Assembly (NCBI GenBank): GCA_036346205.1
Contig: JARFJB010000974.1
Location: 1,650,001 to 1,714,000, forward strand
Source: Vesta saturnalis
Lineage: Eukaryota > Arthropoda > Insecta > Coleoptera > Lampyridae
Reading direction: 5' to 3'
DNA: 64,000 nt
Each line of letters opens with the position of its first letter. Position 1 is the first letter of the stretch. Below are positions 11,123 to 22,079 of this stretch, in pieces. A program made the position numbers and the translations under genes. The notes beneath the pieces were generated by a model. The model ran no database searches. It saw only the letters and a program-made list of their open reading frames with translations, and was not told where the DNA came from.

Positions 11123-11828
11123 ATGGATTCAGACGTGGATGAAGAAATCCTTAAAAAAGCAGAAGAAGCTGAGTTGAGTCTTATACCTAAAAAGCCCGAA
11201 ATCATTTATAAGAAGAGTTCGACAGATTTATTGAGCGAATGCGCAAGAATAATACGGAAACTGTTACAGAGAAGGTTTTGCTTGCGTATGTCCTTGATCA
11301 GGTAAGTTCATTGCATTATTTATTAAAGGTAATCATTCTTTGTATTTATTTTATTAGTCGAAAAACTACAAATCGTCTTCATTATGGTGCATGTACTCCA
11401 AATTAAAATGTATGTTACGTCTCAAAATGGATGTGGACATCGGTAAGTTTTCAAAACTTTCGGCATTCTTGAAAAACTGTTCTGTTGGGTACATACCAAA
11501 CAAGTCATTAATGTTTTCAAAAGTACTTAAGTACTTAAGCACCCAAAGACAAATACTTACTTATGAAGGTAAATTTTTACTTTTAGGATTATTATTAATA
11601 AATATGATTCCATTTTAGGTATAAGTATAGGTATAGGTATAGTTTATACCATTTGGTGTGTTTGACGGTTGCAGACGCATAGAATTGTACAATCTGGGTG
11701 TTGGGGATATTAAAGAAGAAGGTTCAGCCTTTGTGGTTTATATAACAGATACCAAAACACATAGACCCAGAGTTTTTACCATATTAAATGATGACAGTGT
11801 AGTAAATTATATTAGAAATTATTTTTAA
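11123..11828 (+). pseudogene. Crypton/KIAA1958-like tyrosine recombinase relic with intron (second copy)
   Basis: The start MDSDVDEEILKKAEEAE is typical of this arthropod recombinase family. A core-binding block follows in another frame (NTETVTEKVLLAYVLDQ), then a 56-base intron with GTAAGT and TTATTAG borders (11302-11357), then KNYKSSSLWCMYSKLKCMLR, SKLSAFLKNCSVGYIPNKS and, after a frame change, APKDKYLLMK. A possible second intron lies near 11570-11620, before GVFDGCRRIEL, which carries the first catalytic Arg, and DTKTHRPRVFTI. The frame stops at 11828, so the H-x-x-R and tyrosine boxes are absent. At least two frameshifts make it a pseudogene. I chose 11123 because the N-terminus is family-like. 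Confidence 0.72.
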
Positions 11829-11851
11829 TTTTATTAAATACATAAATAGTT

Positions 11852-11925
11852 TACCTCGAGTAGGATTTGAACCTACGACCTGTAGTTTGCTAGAGTACCG
11901 CGCTAACCAACTACGCTATCGAGAT
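11852..11925 (-). tRNA. tRNA-derived sequence, Ala-type anticodon AGC
   Basis: The minus strand folds as a 74-base cloverleaf: a 7-bp acceptor with one wobble, a D stem with box A (TAGCGTAGTTGG), an anticodon loop CTAGCAA (anticodon AGC), a perfect 5-bp T stem and loop with box B (GGTTCAAATCC). One anticodon-stem pair is C-C mismatched. It lacks the G3-U70 pair used by alanyl-tRNA synthetase. Both flanks are shared with the copies at 34948 and 35197, so this is probably a dispersed tRNA-derived repeat, not a working tRNA gene. No encoded CCA is seen. Confidence 0.6.
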
Positions 11926-12039
11926 TCAAATGAGATGTAAATTTTGTATTTATGTATGTAGGACTGATGTAAATTATATTGACCTCATTATGAAATACAC
12001 GAGTTTAAGACCAAAGCATGTGAATATTGAAAAGGTTTT

Positions 12040-13968
12040 TTTTATTCTACAAAGTGTCTGTGTCTACGTCTATGTCTGTGTCTGTGCTCGCATCCGCGCC
12101 CGTGTCCGTGTCCGTGTTCGTGTCCGTGTCCGTGTCCGTGTCCATGTCCGTGACCCGTGTCCGTGTCCGTGTCCGTGTCCGTGTCCGTCTCAGTGTCCGT
12201 GTACGTGTTCGTGTCCGTGTCGATGTCCGTGTCCATATCCGTGTGTCCGTGACCGTGTCCTTGTCTGTGTCCGTGTCGTGTGCATATCGGTGTCGGTGTC
12301 CGTGTTCGTATCGGCGTCGGCGTCTGTGCCTGTGTCTGGGTCTGCGTCTGTGTCTGTATTTGTGCTTGTGTCCCTGTTTGTGTCTGTTTGTCTGCCTGTT
12401 TCTGTCTGTGTCTGTCTGCGTCTATCTCTGTCTGTGTCTGTGTCTGTGTCTGTGTCTGTCTGTGTCTGTGTCGTGTCTGTCTGTGTCTGTGTCTGTGTCT
12501 GTGTCTGTGTCTGTGTCTGTGTCTGTGTCTGTGTCTGTGTCTGTGTCTGTGTCTGGGTCTGCGTCTGTGTCTGTATCTGTGTTTGTGTCCCTGTTTGTGT
12601 CTGTTTGTATGGCTGTTTCTGTCTGTGTTTGTGTCTGTGTCTGTCTGTGTGTGTGTCTGCGTCTGCGTCTGTGCCTGTGCCTGTATCTGTGTCTGCGTCT
12701 GTGTCTGTCTATGTCTGTGTCTGTGTCTGTGTCTGTGTCTGTGTCTGTGTCTGTGTCTGTGTCTGTGTCTGTGTCTGTGTCTGTGTCTGTGTCTGTGTCT
12801 GTATCTGTGTTTCTGTCTGTCTGCCTGTTTCTGTCTGTCTGTCTGCGTCTATGTCTGTCTGTGTCTGTGTCTGTGTCTGTGTCTGTGTCTGTGTCTGTGT
12901 CTGTGTCTGTGTCTGTGTCTGTGTCTGTGTCTGGGTCTGCGTCTGTGTCTGTGTCTGTGTTTGTGTCCCTGTTTGTGTCTGTTTGTCTGCCGTGTCTGTG
13001 TCTGCGTCTATGTCTGTCTGTGTCTGTGTCTGTGTCTGTGTCTGTGTCTGTGTCTGAGTCTGTGTCTGTGTCTGTGTCTGTGTCTGTGTCTGTGTCTGTG
13101 TCTGTGTCTGTCCTGTGTCTGTGTCTGTGTCTGGGTCTGCGTCTGTGTCTGTGTCTGTGTTTGTGTCCCTGTTTGTGTCTGTTTGTCTGCCTGTTTCTGT
13201 CTGTGTCTGTGTCTGCGTCTATGTCTGTCTGTCTGTGTCTGTCTCTGTGTCTGTCTCAGTCTGTGTCTGTGTCTGTGTCTGTGTCTGTGTCTGTGTCTGT
13301 GTCTGTGTCTGTGTCTGTGTCTGTGTCTGGGTCTGCGTCTGTGTCTGTGTCTGTGTTGTGTCCCTGTTTGTGTCTGTTTGTCTGCCTGTGTCTGTGTCTC
13401 GTCTATGTCTGTCTGTGTCTGTGTCTGTGTCTGTGTCTGTGTCCGTGTCTGTGTCTGTGTCTGAGTCTGTGTCTGTGTCTGTGTCTGTGTCTGTATCTGT
13501 GTCTGTGCCTGTGTCTGTGTCTGTGTCTGGGTCTGCGTCTGTGTCTGTGTCTGTGTTTGTGTCCCTGTTTGTGTCTGTTTGTCTGCCCGTTTCTGTCTGT
13601 GTCTGTGTCTGCGTCTATGTCTGTCTGTGTCTGTGTCTGTGTCTGTGTCTGTGTCTGTGTCTGTGTCTGTGTCTGTGTCTGTGTCTGTGTCTGTGTCTGT
13701 CTGTGTCTGTGTCTGTGTCTGTGTCTGCGTCTGTGTCTGTGTCTGTGTCTGTGTCTGTGTCTGTGTCTGTGTCTGTGTCTGTGTCTGTGTCTGTGTCTGT
13801 GTCTGTGCCTGTGTCTGTGTCTGTGTCTGTTTCTGTGTCTGTGTCTGTGTCTGTGTCTGTGTCTGTGTCTGTGTCCGTGTCTGTGTCTGTCTGTGTCTGT
13901 GTCTGTGTCTGTGTCTGTGTCTGTGTCTGTGTCTCTGTCTGTGTCTGTGTCTGTGTCTGTGTCTGTGA
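12040..13968. repeat. 1.9-kb GTGTCT-hexamer satellite with ~200-bp higher-order unit
   Basis: The whole segment is built on the hexamer GTGTCT. The first 250 bases are dominated by the CCGTGT variant and the rest by TCTGTG. A non-canonical block (CTGGGTCTGCGTCTG, then GTTTGTGTCCCTGTTTG and a CTGCCTG/CTATGTCTG run) recurs with its GGG near 12338, 12555, 12933, 13133, 13329 and 13529, giving spacings of 217, 378 (about two units), 200, 196 and 200. The long overlapping frames here (VSVSVS or LCLCLC products) follow from the repeat and are not genes. The strand asymmetry (G and T on this strand, C and A on the other) is almost complete. Confidence 0.97.
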
Positions 13969-13969
13969 T

Positions 13970-14355
13970 ATGGTAAGAATATATTTATTATTAATTATTG
14001 CATACTACTAAAGTTAAAAATATATTTATGAATAATTGAATTGCGTGAGCGTGTCTAGAGTTACAAAACTTTAGTAAGTATAGGTTACTTTTATACTTTA
14101 AAAAAAAACTCATACACATCTTTTCTATTTTTGTATAAAGTTAACTATCCCGAAGACTTATCAGATATCAAATTTTGTTAAAGCTAAACCAATTAAAAAA
14201 CGTAAGGTTAATTTAACTAGATACTAAGAATTAAAAGCTTTTCCGATTAATAAGTTGCATTTAAAGCAATACTAAGAGTGTATTTGTAAGCCAAATATCT
14301 GGTGTGGAACAACACACGACCTTCCGACTCAATGTTCTTAAATGCAAAATTTTAA
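13970..14355. other. AT-rich spacer
   Basis: Nothing recognised between the hexamer satellite and the CA-rich repeat. Confidence 0.4.
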
Positions 14356-14359
14356 GCAC

Positions 14360-14745
14360 GTACATTTGGTCACGCAAACGCACACAGACACGCGCACGCA
14401 CACACACGCCGACGCACATACACACGCACATGCACATGCACACACACATGCACACACACACACACACGCACACACACGCACACGCAACGCACCCGCACAC
14501 GCTCATACACACAAACCCGCACCCGCATACGCACACCCACACTCACACGCACGAGCACACACCCACACACCCGCACGCACGTACGCACGCTCGCACGCAC
14601 TCACACAGAGACACACACACACACACACACACACGAAACTTGGCCAAAAGTTTTAAAATGAGCTAATAAGCCGATTTAGCGATAGTAAAGAAAAGTAGAT
14701 TACATAATCTTCTTTACCTACATATGTATGTGTAGGTAGGAAGGT
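14360..14745. repeat. CA-rich repeat with palindromic tail (copy 1)
   Basis: A CA/CG-rich alternating purine-pyrimidine tract (14374-14633) is followed by a conserved tail: CGATTTAGCGA, then a hairpin built of ACCTAC-ATATGTA and GTAGG-AAGGT halves (about 14705-14742). The same order occurs at 23783-24045, which makes this one dispersed repeat family. The alternating tract could adopt Z-DNA. The reading frames (HTHTHT products) are artefacts of the repeat. Confidence 0.8.
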
Positions 14746-14749
14746 AAAA

Positions 14750-16620
14750 ATGAAATCGTTGATCTAAGTTGGGTAACTCAGAAATGTTACAAATGACTAA
14801 TTTAAATTTACCCAGAAGCAAGAATTTAAATCAATTTGTAATTGTTATATTAACTCTTGTTTTAACTTGAAACATTTTTTGTAAGAAACTACAATCCCAT
14901 GGCCAACGTAATACCTCCATTCTCACTCTTTTTGTATTACAATCGCAATTTCACAAATCAACTCAAAATATATTGAAAAGTATTCATTTTAGGTGTAAGA
15001 CATGCTTAATGAAAAATAACAAACGTGGCATTGAATGACATGAACAGCAGGGGGAGGGGGCATTCAAAAAAATAAAAAGGTGTATTTATAAACTGACACA
15101 CCCTGTATATTAAAAATTAAGAAATTTCAAAATCCTTTAGGACCACCAACAATTTTCTGCCATTTGAAAATAAACAAGGACGCCTAACAAATAAGTGGCG
15201 GCGGCCGCAAGTGGGATATTTTTTTTATAAATAATTGAATATCTCTCATACCAACGGTTTTAAATGAAAGCGTATTTTATTGGCTTTGCAAAAATGTAAT
15301 AATACATGGGGTGTTCCATTTAAAAAAGTATAGGTTTAGTTTGCTCCAAAAACATGAAACACCCTGTATGATCCAAAGTATTTTTATAATGTAGTGCCTA
15401 TTGGTATCTACCCCTGGTCATAAAATCATTTCTCTAACTTATTTCGTCTTTATACAATCTTCCACCCCCTCCTCGTTTCGCCACCCTGTATATATTTGGA
15501 AAAGTATTGGTGACTGAATATTATCTAATAAATAAGTATATTGGGGATACATTCAGTTTTAATTACTAACTACAAATGTTCATTTTTTGTCCTAGTTATC
15601 TTGAAAATGATACTATTTTACCAATTATATTGCTATGTTTTCAATATTCTCAGATAATTAAATAGTAATAGTTACCAGACATATTACATTAAAATATGAA
15701 ATAAAACAAACACAGAAAAAGTCAAATTTATGCATTTGAATGCTCTCTTGCGTTAAAAAAATCATTACTAAAAAACCTTTGCTACGAAGATGGATTTTAA
15801 AAACAGAATGTAATTTGTCGTAATCTATCACACAAGCTGGCGTGTATTTCAAAATAATGTAAGGCCGAAACTTATACGTATACATGAATACAAAAAAAAG
15901 AGGAATATCTCTAATACTATTTAGCATAAAGTAATGTATCAAATATGTCACTAAAATGTAACTATCTCCAAAAATTTTTATGCCAAAATATGCATTACAT
16001 TTCACCGCAATGAAATTATAAATATTATAAAAATCATTCTGGTTAGTAGGTAATGTTACAGTATTTATTTTTAATTCAGTTAAATGTGTTGAAAACTAAT
16101 GGAATGAGATGGAGTTATTTAATAATTAATGTAATAATTTATATTATGCTTTATTGATTACATTATTATAATTAAACGAAATCGATTCATTTATTAATGA
16201 CCGCTTTTGATAAATAATGAAAATTTTTATAAACATGCAATACGTATAGCTTTAAGTAGTCTTTGTATTAAGTAAACGAAAATTTACTGCTTTGTACAAT
16301 GTGTTCTTCGATTGCAGCTTTATGCGTGATTACACTTAAACTACGAATTAGGGAATGACAATACGCTTTCTATCCACCCTAAGTTATTTTTTTTGTACAG
16401 CTTTGCTAAATTACGATTTTTTTATATTTTCGGTGGCAAGTTCTTCTTAAACTTAAATCTTTGTTTTTTTTTTGTAAAAACTTTGGTACACTGTAATGCT
16501 TAATCTGAATTTATTTCACTGAGTGTTCAAAATCAAATTTAAATATTTTTTTACTACTACTTTTTGTTTCCAATCTGTTTTGGACAATAAGTAATTTCTA
16601 TAACTAAAATAATATACATA
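14750..16620. other. AT-rich stretch with mariner-type terminal fragments
   Basis: The only structure is a cluster of mariner-like tips: CACCCTGTATATT (15103), a mutated ATGGGGTGTTCC (15305), CACCCTGTATGA (15358) and CCACCCTGTATATA (15481). A 115-codon minus-strand frame (15658-16005) is rich in Phe, Ile and Tyr as expected in AT-rich DNA and matches nothing I know. Bases 16010-16620 are featureless. Confidence 0.4.
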
Positions 16621-16624
16621 TGTA

Positions 16625-18923
16625 CAGGCTGTCCCAAATTCGGGGGCAAGCATGGGGATCTCGCTTATTATAAGAGATAGGATATAGGTTTAAATTCGGC
16701 ACTTTTGCTTAATTCGATGCCAAGTAATAATCTGAAAAGAAATTTGAGCTAACTCGAATGGATTTGGTTTTATGCTCAAAAAACTAAAAATTTCGATTTT
16801 CGTTTTTTGGGTTTGGCCACCTTATTATTAGGAATTTTCAAAATTCGATTAAACATTATTAAGGCACCTTTTTACGCAAAATACTAATACGGTATTAAAA
16901 ATATTAGGTGACGTTTCGTTTATTCTGAACCATCATCAGGTTTATTTTTTCTTATGGGGGTTAAGATATATTTTTATGTCGTTGGATGGAGAATGTTATG
17001 CTGATTTTAGCAATATATAATACTTTATGGTTTGATCGACTGCGAACTAAAATAATGAGAAAAATACGAAGAACAAGATTCCGCCTTCTTGGATCCAGCA
17101 AGGAATAATTACAGTAGTTCTACTTATTTAATTTGTTAAACTCGTTAGAACATCCAAAAAAATATAAACACATTTAAACAATTTAAAAAAAAAACATTAA
17201 CAAACAACTCAAACAAGTATGTCTATGTAACACGGTCATAATAGCGACAACTCAAATTTATCGATGGGTAACAACAAAATAATTACACATACAAACAAAC
17301 AAAAATTATTATAATAAATGTTCGAACAAGTTTCCTCTTTCTTGAATACAGTAACGAATTCTTCTTCTACAATTGTTTATGCTTCTTTGAATGGTTCGCC
17401 TGGGAATTTGACGAAGTTCATTAACAACCCTATGCTGGAGTTCTTCTATATTTTGCGGTGGCGTCTTATAAATCATATTTTTAAATAGCCCCAGAGGAAG
17501 TAATCTAAAGGGTTAAATCTGGACTTCTTGCTGGCCACCTAAGTGGTCCCCTATTTCCCATCCATTTATCAGGAAATTCGCCGTTAAGATATTCACTTAT
17601 TATCGCAGCATTATGAGGAGGAGCTCCGTCCATTTGCCACCAGAGAGTCCATCTTTCGTTTAGCGGAACATCATCCAAAAGGTCTGATATTTCGTGTGTT
17701 AGAAATGCGAGGTAGCGTTGAGACGTTAGGATACCTTCGTAAATAATTGGCCCAAGGAGCCTATCCTTCCAGATTCCAACCCACACATTAAAGGACCGGT
17801 GGCCTTGTCCTCGCATTTGCCTGTTAATTCGTGGATTTTCAACGGACCAGTAGTGCTCGTTATTACGATTAAACATTCCATTAGTGGAAAAATTGCACTC
17901 ATCCGTCCAAATTATTTGATTGAGAAAGTTGCGATTTTCCAGCATTTTGGTATTAAGTTGGTTACAAAAATCAAACCGTCTCATATCGTCCCCAGGCCGA
18001 AGAGTTTGACTAACGTATAACTTAAATGGTTTATAACGGTGTTGCTTTAACACTCGCCAAACTGTCGTTTTTGGCACTTCAATAGTTTGCCCTATTTCTC
18101 TGGTAGATTTTCTTGAACCTAAGATGGATAACATAAAGTCATAACTCTCCAAAAAAAAATGTCTGCTGAAATTAGCAGTGAAGTGAGTGGAAATTCTTAT
18201 AATTAGTATAATACTAACAAATAGTACCTGATGTAATACTTCTTCTTCGGCATCTCTGTATAGTCTGCTACCATATGCATTTCGAGGTTTCTGAAAACAT
18301 CCAAATTCTCGCAAATTTTGGTCTAATTTTAAAAAATATCTCTGGTTTGGTTGCTGCCTCTCCGGGTATTCCTCTAAATATCTTTGTTCTGCTCTAACAC
18401 TATTTCTATTGCAGCTATAAAATATCCTTAGCATGTCTCGTTTTTCTGAATTTGAAATCTAAAGAAACTTGCAAATTTTAAAGCACTAACACGAAGGATC
18501 TTGCAGTTATTACTCTTTTTATAATTAGAAAATGACATGACAAAAGCCAACTCCTGAGTTTTGTTTGATTCATGGGTATCGTGATAATGTAATATTTAGT
18601 TTCTAATTTAAGAGTGTTTTAGTTCGCAGTCGATCAAACCATAAAGTGTTATATATTGCTAAAATCAGCATAACATTTTCCATCCAACGCCATAAAAATA
18701 TGTCTTCACCCCGATAAGAAAAAATAAACCTGATGATGGTTCAGAATAAACAAAACGTCGCATAATATTTTTAATACCGTATTAGTATTGTGCGTAAAAA
18801 GTTGCCTTAATAATGTTTAATCGAATTTTGAAAATTGAAAATTTTTGCAAAAGTGCCGAATTTAAACCTATCTCTTATAATAAGCGAGATCCCCATGTTT
18901 GCCCTCGAATTTGACACAGCCTG
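16625..18923. mobile_element. Tc1/mariner-superfamily element with long inverted repeats (DD41D type)
   Basis: The element is flanked by TA (16623-16624 and 18924-18925) and starts CAGGCTGTCCCAAATTCG, with the inverted match at the right end. The repeats are very long: left arm about 16625-17055, right arm about 18605-18923. The right arm lacks about 120 bases present in the left (about 16710-16830). Each arm holds a hammerhead-like CTGATGA...AAACGTC motif. The transposase gene lies between the arms on the minus strand. The TA target, terminal CAG and transposase fold all fit the superfamily. Confidence 0.9.
17309..18434 (-). pseudogene. DD41D mariner-like transposase
   Basis: The N-terminus has the insect DUF4817-like helix-turn-helix region (AEQRYLEEYPERQQPNQRYF), then STREIGQTIEVPKTTVWRVL, a second DNA-binding helix set. 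The catalytic part follows: IIWTDECNFSTNG (first Asp), WWQMDGAPPHNAA (second Asp) and RWPARSPDLT, after which one frameshift near 17505 restores NPLDYFLWGYLKNM with the third Asp. The second and third Asp are 41 residues apart. The C-terminus runs to a stop at 17309 (ERGNLFEHLL). About 35 extra residues interrupt the N-terminal part after EEEVLHQ, and a GT...AG stretch there (62 bases, near 18165-18227) could be an intron remnant. Apart from that and one frameshift it is nearly complete. Confidence 0.88.
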
Positions 18924-19112
18924 TACAATAACTTGCAGGAGTTGATTCCAATGAAGCTTTCCTTTAACCCTCTAACAGGCCAATTTTTATTTCATCGGAA
19001 AAAATCATAGATAGCATAGTAAATTCATAGCAAGAAAATACATTTTAGACTTTAAACTTTTTTATTATGAATTCTTGAGGATCCAGGGATGAAATAAATT
19101 ACCCCGCCTTAA

Positions 19113-21300
19113 GGCGGACCTGTCCACTGAGGGGAAGAAAAATAGTCAGGGTAAAAAAAGTGAAATTAAAAAACTCAAGGTATATTTATTACGCATCGAT
19201 ACAAAGTCATATACATATATTTTATTTTGTATGAAACTGTTGAAAACACTTTTTAGTGGAAAAAAGGCACAGATTCAAATTGCATTTAGTTAAAAAAAAT
19301 TGAGTTTCACATTTACAACCTTTGTTCTTACATATCCTTTTACCACTTCTATCCAAAATGTCTGGCATGTGGTTTAAACCATCAAATCGGAGATCTGGCG
19401 CGGGTATTAGGCTTTACTGGAGGTCACATTTCTTCCTGCTTCGAAGAAAATGTAGGTGTGCTAGGACGTTTTTTGACAGCTTCGTTAACGCAGAGTACAG
19501 CAACTACTTGTGCTGGAAACACTGGTAAAGGAGGCGATTCTTTATGAATCCGTTTGTATAGCAGATAAGCGTTTACCATAGCCATGTCAATGAAATGGTA
19601 AAATAGACGCAATGTCCATTTGGAAGTCTTTAGGCAAATGTGATATCTGCCAAGTAATCCATCCATTAGATCAACTCCGCCCATGTGATAATTATATTCA
19701 CGTATGATAGCGCGGCAGTCAATTTCCACATACTTTTTCGCAGACCGATCAAATCTGGTTGCCTTTGACGGCTCCTATCCTGGGTAGCACTTTAGAAGGG
19801 GAGCACCCCGACGTATGTAGAACGTTTTTCTTGTCCTTCCACAACACAGTTGTCAAACCTACACCATGTGCACTTCCCACATACTCAACAGAAAATCCCT
19901 TGTCTGCTTTAGCAAGCTGTTTATCTGTATCACTAGGCAATTTACAATTAGGAATGCGACCAGAGCGAATTGTCCCCAATGAATACATGCCTCGGCTCCT
20001 TAGATAAAGAAGTAGTGCCAGTGTCGTACAAAAATTATCAAAATATACGATATGGTTGACAAAATTAGGTATTGTTTGAGATAGACGGACGACAACATTA
20101 GCTGCTACTCCCAGATCAGGCATATTGGGCAAAATTACATTGCTTCCTGCAACTGTAAGAGTAGCCGCTGCTGTCACAGAGAACAAAAAGTTTGAAACCC
20201 ATTTATGGGACTTTGCCGGCATGTATTGTCGGAATGAAATGCGTTTCATTTTGGTCGCACATATTTTTTCATCTACGCATAAACGAGGTAATTTTGGAAC
20301 TGTTTGAAATCGTTCATTTAAATGTTTCACTATGGGATGAACTTTACATAATGGACAAATCCAGGCTCACCCCGCTTTTTCTCTTTTGATTTGTCGTTGA
20401 ATCATAAAGAATCGTTTGGATGTCATTGCTGTGCGAACTGGTTCAAATAAATAACGTTCCCAGTATTCTGCGGCGTTTGGGTAACGATATATCGACATAA
20501 ATAGCAAAATGCCAATGTATTTCTGGATCTCGGCAGCGTTGGTAACAAAGGTTGTCCCGATGTCCTGCTGTCGAGCGTATAAATTTGTCTGTTCTGCAAT
20601 ATTTTCAATTACCTCTTTCGTGAAAAAATGGACGAAGCATTGATATGGAGTTTTCAAATCCTCAAAGCTTTTTGGGAGCTTTGTGCTTCCACGGACTTCA
20701 TTTTTATACAGCTGCAAATGCTGCTTCCGTCACAGTATTTCTTTGCATTCTCTTGACTATGATATAAGTTCACTTGCGTTTCCTGTAAACCGACCTGCCT
20801 TAGGCTCGAGAACATCAACCTCCTCTTCAAACTCTGGCAGAGGAGAACGAGGTCGTTTTTGCAGTCGTTGAAATGTAGCAGATGATTTACCTAAAGCCGA
20901 CGTAGATGGAACTGTTGCAATTAAAGGTATCGGGTTCTGCTACACCTAAACTCAACACTTGGGGGTCAGGTGTAGAAGATTCAGAAACAGTATCGTTGCA
21001 TTCGTTTATTTCATCTTCAAGGAAAAAATCTGGTTCAGCAATACTGTCATCGTCGTCAAAGTCGCCTTCCAATCCATCTTCAATATCGGTGTCATATTCG
21101 ACAACTAAGTTGTCCAAACAGTCAAAAATGTCATCAGAAGTCGCTTGAGATAAGTCGTACATTTGTCTAGGGTCCCAAGAATCCCCTCCATGCTGTACTT
21201 TCTTCTTTGATGTCCTATCTGATGAAAAACATTTATTTTAGTAAGAAAACAAATGTTTTGTATGAATGAACTAATTTTCACACAAACGGGCAGGTCCGCC
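19113..21300 (-). mobile_element. piggyBac element, 2188 bp
   Basis: Left end GGCGGACCTGTCC directly follows TTAA (19109-19112). The right end is the inverted GGCGGACCTGCCC followed by TTTA (21301-21304), a one-base-decayed TTAA. Thirteen-base terminal repeats with one mismatch, target sequence and encoded transposase all agree. The gene runs on the minus strand. The right end lies next to a jockey-type ORF1 relic (21400-21990). Confidence 0.93.
19205..21162 (-). pseudogene. piggyBac transposase (broken into four frame pieces)
   Basis: An acidic N-terminus (DIEDGLEGDFDDDDS) at 21162-20887 leads to the core at 20717-20367 (STKLPKSFEDLKTPYQCFVH, EIQKYIGILLFMSIYR), 20330-19749 and 19729-19424. 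The DDD triad is visible: LCVDEKICATK, HIVYFDNFCT and GGVDLMDGL. The C-terminus (about 19420-19205) keeps a Cys-rich zinc-binding tail (LRFDGLNHMPDILD, then KRICKNKGCKCETQF and CNLNLCL). The protein cuts and joins DNA at TTAA without leaving footprints. Frame changes between the four pieces, one stop near 19423 and the lost start context make this copy inactive, although catalytic residues survive. Confidence 0.92.
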
Positions 21301-21399
21301 TTTAGGATAGTTGAGGTTATAAGTGATTAGTAGCCAAATCACATGTTAAACCTTTATGACGAACACATCAGTAACAAACCTTACATGCTTAAACTCACC

Positions 21400-21990
21400 T
21401 GTAAACTTTTCGGCTTGATCAGATCGCTAACAATTATTCGGTACATCTTCTTGGGCGGCACCTACGTTCAGTCCAAAGGCAGGATTGCCGCCATACATTC
21501 AAAAAATTTCGGTTCTATTTTAGCTTGATCGTCACTCAATGCTTGTGTATGGTACTTTTCTTTCCTATTTTATCTAGTTCTGTGATTAGTGGCTTTACGT
21601 TTTCTACGCCCGCAGTAAAAATTGGTGGTGGTTTTGGGTCCTTTTTTTGTTCTTCAGTTTCTTTACGTATGTTTATTTCCATTGATTCTTCTTTAGTAAG
21701 GCTCTGGTATCGATTATTTAGAGAAATACTATTACTTAACTAATATTTTTTTGGTTCGCTTTGACTTGTATTACTTTCTTCGTCTGCATTTATTGGTCGA
21801 TGGTGATTTTTTACAGCTTGCCATTCATTAGTATGTAATGTTTGAGATAGTGTTGATCCTCTTACAGGATAATGTATTGTTTGGTTGGATAATTGCATAT
21901 TTGGGTGTTGTTGGTTGTAATTAACTCTAGAATATTACTGATTGTTGTGGTGTTATCGTATGAGGATAACAGATATTGGCTGGTACATAT
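21400..21990 (-). pseudogene. Jockey-type ORF1 (gag-like) relic
   Basis: The minus strand encodes a polar stretch (NNRYQSLTKEESMEIN, RKETEEQKKD) followed by KPPPIFTAGVENVKPLI and, after a break, AKIEPKFFECMAAIL. The KPPPIF-x-x-G-V-x-x-x-K-P-L block is the hallmark of the nucleic-acid-binding ORF1 of jockey-like elements, where it precedes the zinc knuckles. No zinc knuckle remains. No RT follows; the piggyBac element begins 100 bases further on. Stops occur at several points. Confidence 0.6.
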
Positions 21991-22079
21991 TATGCGTTTT
22001 GGTTATATATTAATGGAGCTTGTTGCATATAAGTTGTAAAAATAAGGGTTGTTGGCCATGATGGCCAAACCCAGTGATT

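Noticed and set aside
11930..14011. Very long overlapping frames (up to 649 codons) rich in Val-Ser or Leu-Cys
   Set aside because: They follow from the GTGTCT hexamer, which lacks stops in several frames; there is no non-repeat protein sequence in them.
12040..14640. CRISPR-like array
   Set aside because: The repeats are simple hexamers and dinucleotides without unique spacers of fixed length, and the context is eukaryotic.
14261..14666. Overlapping His-Thr or Val-Cys frames on both strands
   Set aside because: Products of the CA/CG alternating tract.
15658..16005. 115-codon minus-strand gene
   Set aside because: Phe/Ile/Tyr-rich composition expected from AT-rich DNA, no motif, no start context or splice sites.
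18165..18227. Certain intron in the 17-kb DD41D transposase
   Set aside because: GT and AG borders exist, but removing 62 bases does not restore the frame without a further indel; reported only as a possibility.
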